Origin: an uncultured Bacteroidales bacterium | GTDB lineage: Bacteria > Bacteroidota > Bacteroidia > Bacteroidales > UBA932 | Reading direction: 5' to 3' | DNA: 5,942 nt | NCBI GenBank assembly: GCA_946614205.1 | Contig: CAMOGR010000164.1 | Location: forward strand, 1 to 5,942 | Shown here: positions 5,440-5,942 of the stretch, piece by piece | How positions within the stretch are numbered: the stretch's first letter is position 1 | Layout of the letters: each line of letters starts with the position of its first letter | Made by a program: the position numbers and the translations under genes | The notes under the pieces: generated by a model | Database searches by the model: none | Told to the model about the DNA's origin: nothing | Seen by the model: only the letters and a program-made list of their open reading frames with translations

Positions 5440-5942
5440 ATGAAACACTCGACAAGATTTGCAGCCCTGATGACGGCAGCCGCCATCTTCGCTTTCCTTC
5501 CCGGTGCCCAGGTTTGTGGCCAGTCCCGCCGCGGTGGCGGTTCGGGACAATCTTCTTCAATGAGCGGCTCTTCATATTCTCGCTCAGGCTCTTCATACAG
5601 CGGCGGCCACCGTTCCGTCAGCATGTCATCCGGCAGCCATAGCCGTCCGAGCAGCAGTACTTATTCCGGCAGCCAGAGCCATAGCCGTCCGAGCAGCAGT
5701 ACTTATTCCGGCAGTCAGAATCATAGCCGTCCTAGCGGCAGTTCTTATTCCGGCAGCCAGAGCCATAGCCGTCCTAGCAGCAGTACTTATTCCGGCAGCC
5801 AGAATCATAGCCGTCCGAGCGGCGGTACATATTCAGACAGACAGAGCCAAAGCCGTCCCGGCAGCGGCTCCGCTTCCGGCAGGCCCTCCGCCTCTGACCG
5901 TTCAGGCAGCGTGAGCGGCGGCGCCTCAAGGCGTTCCGGAGG
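5440..5942 (+). CDS. Secreted Ser/Gly-rich protein with 14-residue tandem repeats (3' end outside window)
   Basis: The frame opens with ATG at 5440, 13 nt after the namZ stop, and stays open for 167 codons to the window edge. Residues 1-27 look like a signal peptide: MKHSTRF, a hydrophobic core (AALMTAAAIFAFLPGA), then QVCGQSRR. A Cys close to the cleavage region could mark a lipoprotein, but the spacing LPGAQVC does not fit a clean lipobox. The mature sequence is Ser, Gly, Arg, Tyr and His rich with almost no acidic residues, so it is strongly basic. Units of HSRPSSSTYSGSQS repeat from residue 67 onward. No family is recognised and no folded domain is visible in this part; one may follow beyond the window. 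Close spacing suggests it belongs to the same transcript. It could be a cell-surface or wall-associated protein, but that is a guess. The signal peptide and sustained frame make the coding call good. Confidence 0.8.
   Translation, partial: MKHSTRFAALMTAAAIFAFLPGAQVCGQSRRGGGSGQSSSMSGSSYSRSGSSYSGGHRSVSMSSGSHSRPSSSTYSGSQSHSRPSSSTYSGSQNHSRPSGSSYSGSQSHSRPSSSTYSGSQNHSRPSGGTYSDRQSQSRPGSGSASGRPSASDRSGSVSGGASRRSG
5638..5847 (+). repeat. Tandem array of five 42-bp units inside the secreted protein gene
   Basis: Units start at 5638, 5680, 5722, 5764 and 5806, each 42 bp and beginning CATAGCCGTCC. Units 1, 2 and 4 are nearly identical (coding HSRPSSSTYSGSQ followed by S or N), unit 3 has GGCAGTTCT in the middle, and unit 5 is the most diverged (HSRPSGGTYSDRQS). 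A further degenerate unit begins at 5848 with CAAAGCCGTCCC. Units differ mainly at CCG/CCT, AGC/AGT and AGC/AAT codons and alternate Q-S-H and Q-N-H junctions, which suggests duplication of pairs (84 bp). Because 42 is a multiple of three, gain or loss of units keeps the frame. Confidence 0.95.

Noticed and set aside
4581..5624. 347-codon open frame on the - strand opposite namZ and the next gene
   Set aside because: It is antisense to a clear DUF1343 protein and crosses into the secreted gene. Its translation shows no recognisable domain and is explained by GC-rich codon bias on the other strand.
5626..5808. Repetitive - strand frame with AAGISTAARTAM-like units
   Set aside because: It is the reverse reading of the 42-bp repeat array. 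The + frame has a signal peptide, a start just after namZ and continues to the window end.
5638..5847. Regular repeats considered as a CRISPR array
   Set aside because: Units are contiguous with no unique spacers, are in a coding frame, and have a period that is a multiple of three.

Overview
The window looks like part of a chromosome of a GC-rich member of the Bacteroidota, most likely Bacteroidales (Alistipes-like GC is my guess; I did not count composition exactly). The evidence is the domain types (a DUF4922-like/SpoIID fusion, an AmpG-type permease and a DUF1343/NamZ enzyme in a row), the near absence of Shine-Dalgarno sequences, and the style of the secreted Ser/Gly-rich protein. All genes lie on the + strand and are packed with no gap above 13 bp, so the window reads as one internal piece of a longer operon. 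I found no convincing promoter, terminator, RNA gene, mobile element or CRISPR array.

Layout: (1) 1-345, the C-terminal end of a protein with a Thr/Ala-rich linker, one membrane helix and a short tail. (2) 323-883, a Nudix hydrolase of the isopentenyl-diphosphate-isomerase-like/YfcD type with a perfect Nudix box. (3) 888-2990, a 700-residue fusion of an N-terminal HIT/GalT-superfamily domain (HxHxQ motif) to a C-terminal SpoIID/LytB lytic transglycosylase domain, with no visible signal peptide. (4) 2938-4227, an AmpG-like major facilitator permease. (5) 4176-5426, a secreted DUF1343/NamZ-type exo-beta-N-acetylmuramidase. (6) 5440 to the window end, the start of a secreted Ser/Gly-rich protein with tandem 14-residue repeats.

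Together genes 3 to 5 look like a peptidoglycan salvage unit: NamZ trims MurNAc from glycan ends in the periplasm, AmpG carries muropeptides or amino sugars across the inner membrane, and the fusion protein may process them in the cytoplasm. The roles of the permease and NamZ follow from family knowledge. The cytoplasmic role of the fusion enzyme, and a link between its HIT half and nucleotide-sugar chemistry, are inference. This fusion is the most interesting object in the window. Consecutive genes overlap by about 50 nt at two junctions, so translational coupling is likely.
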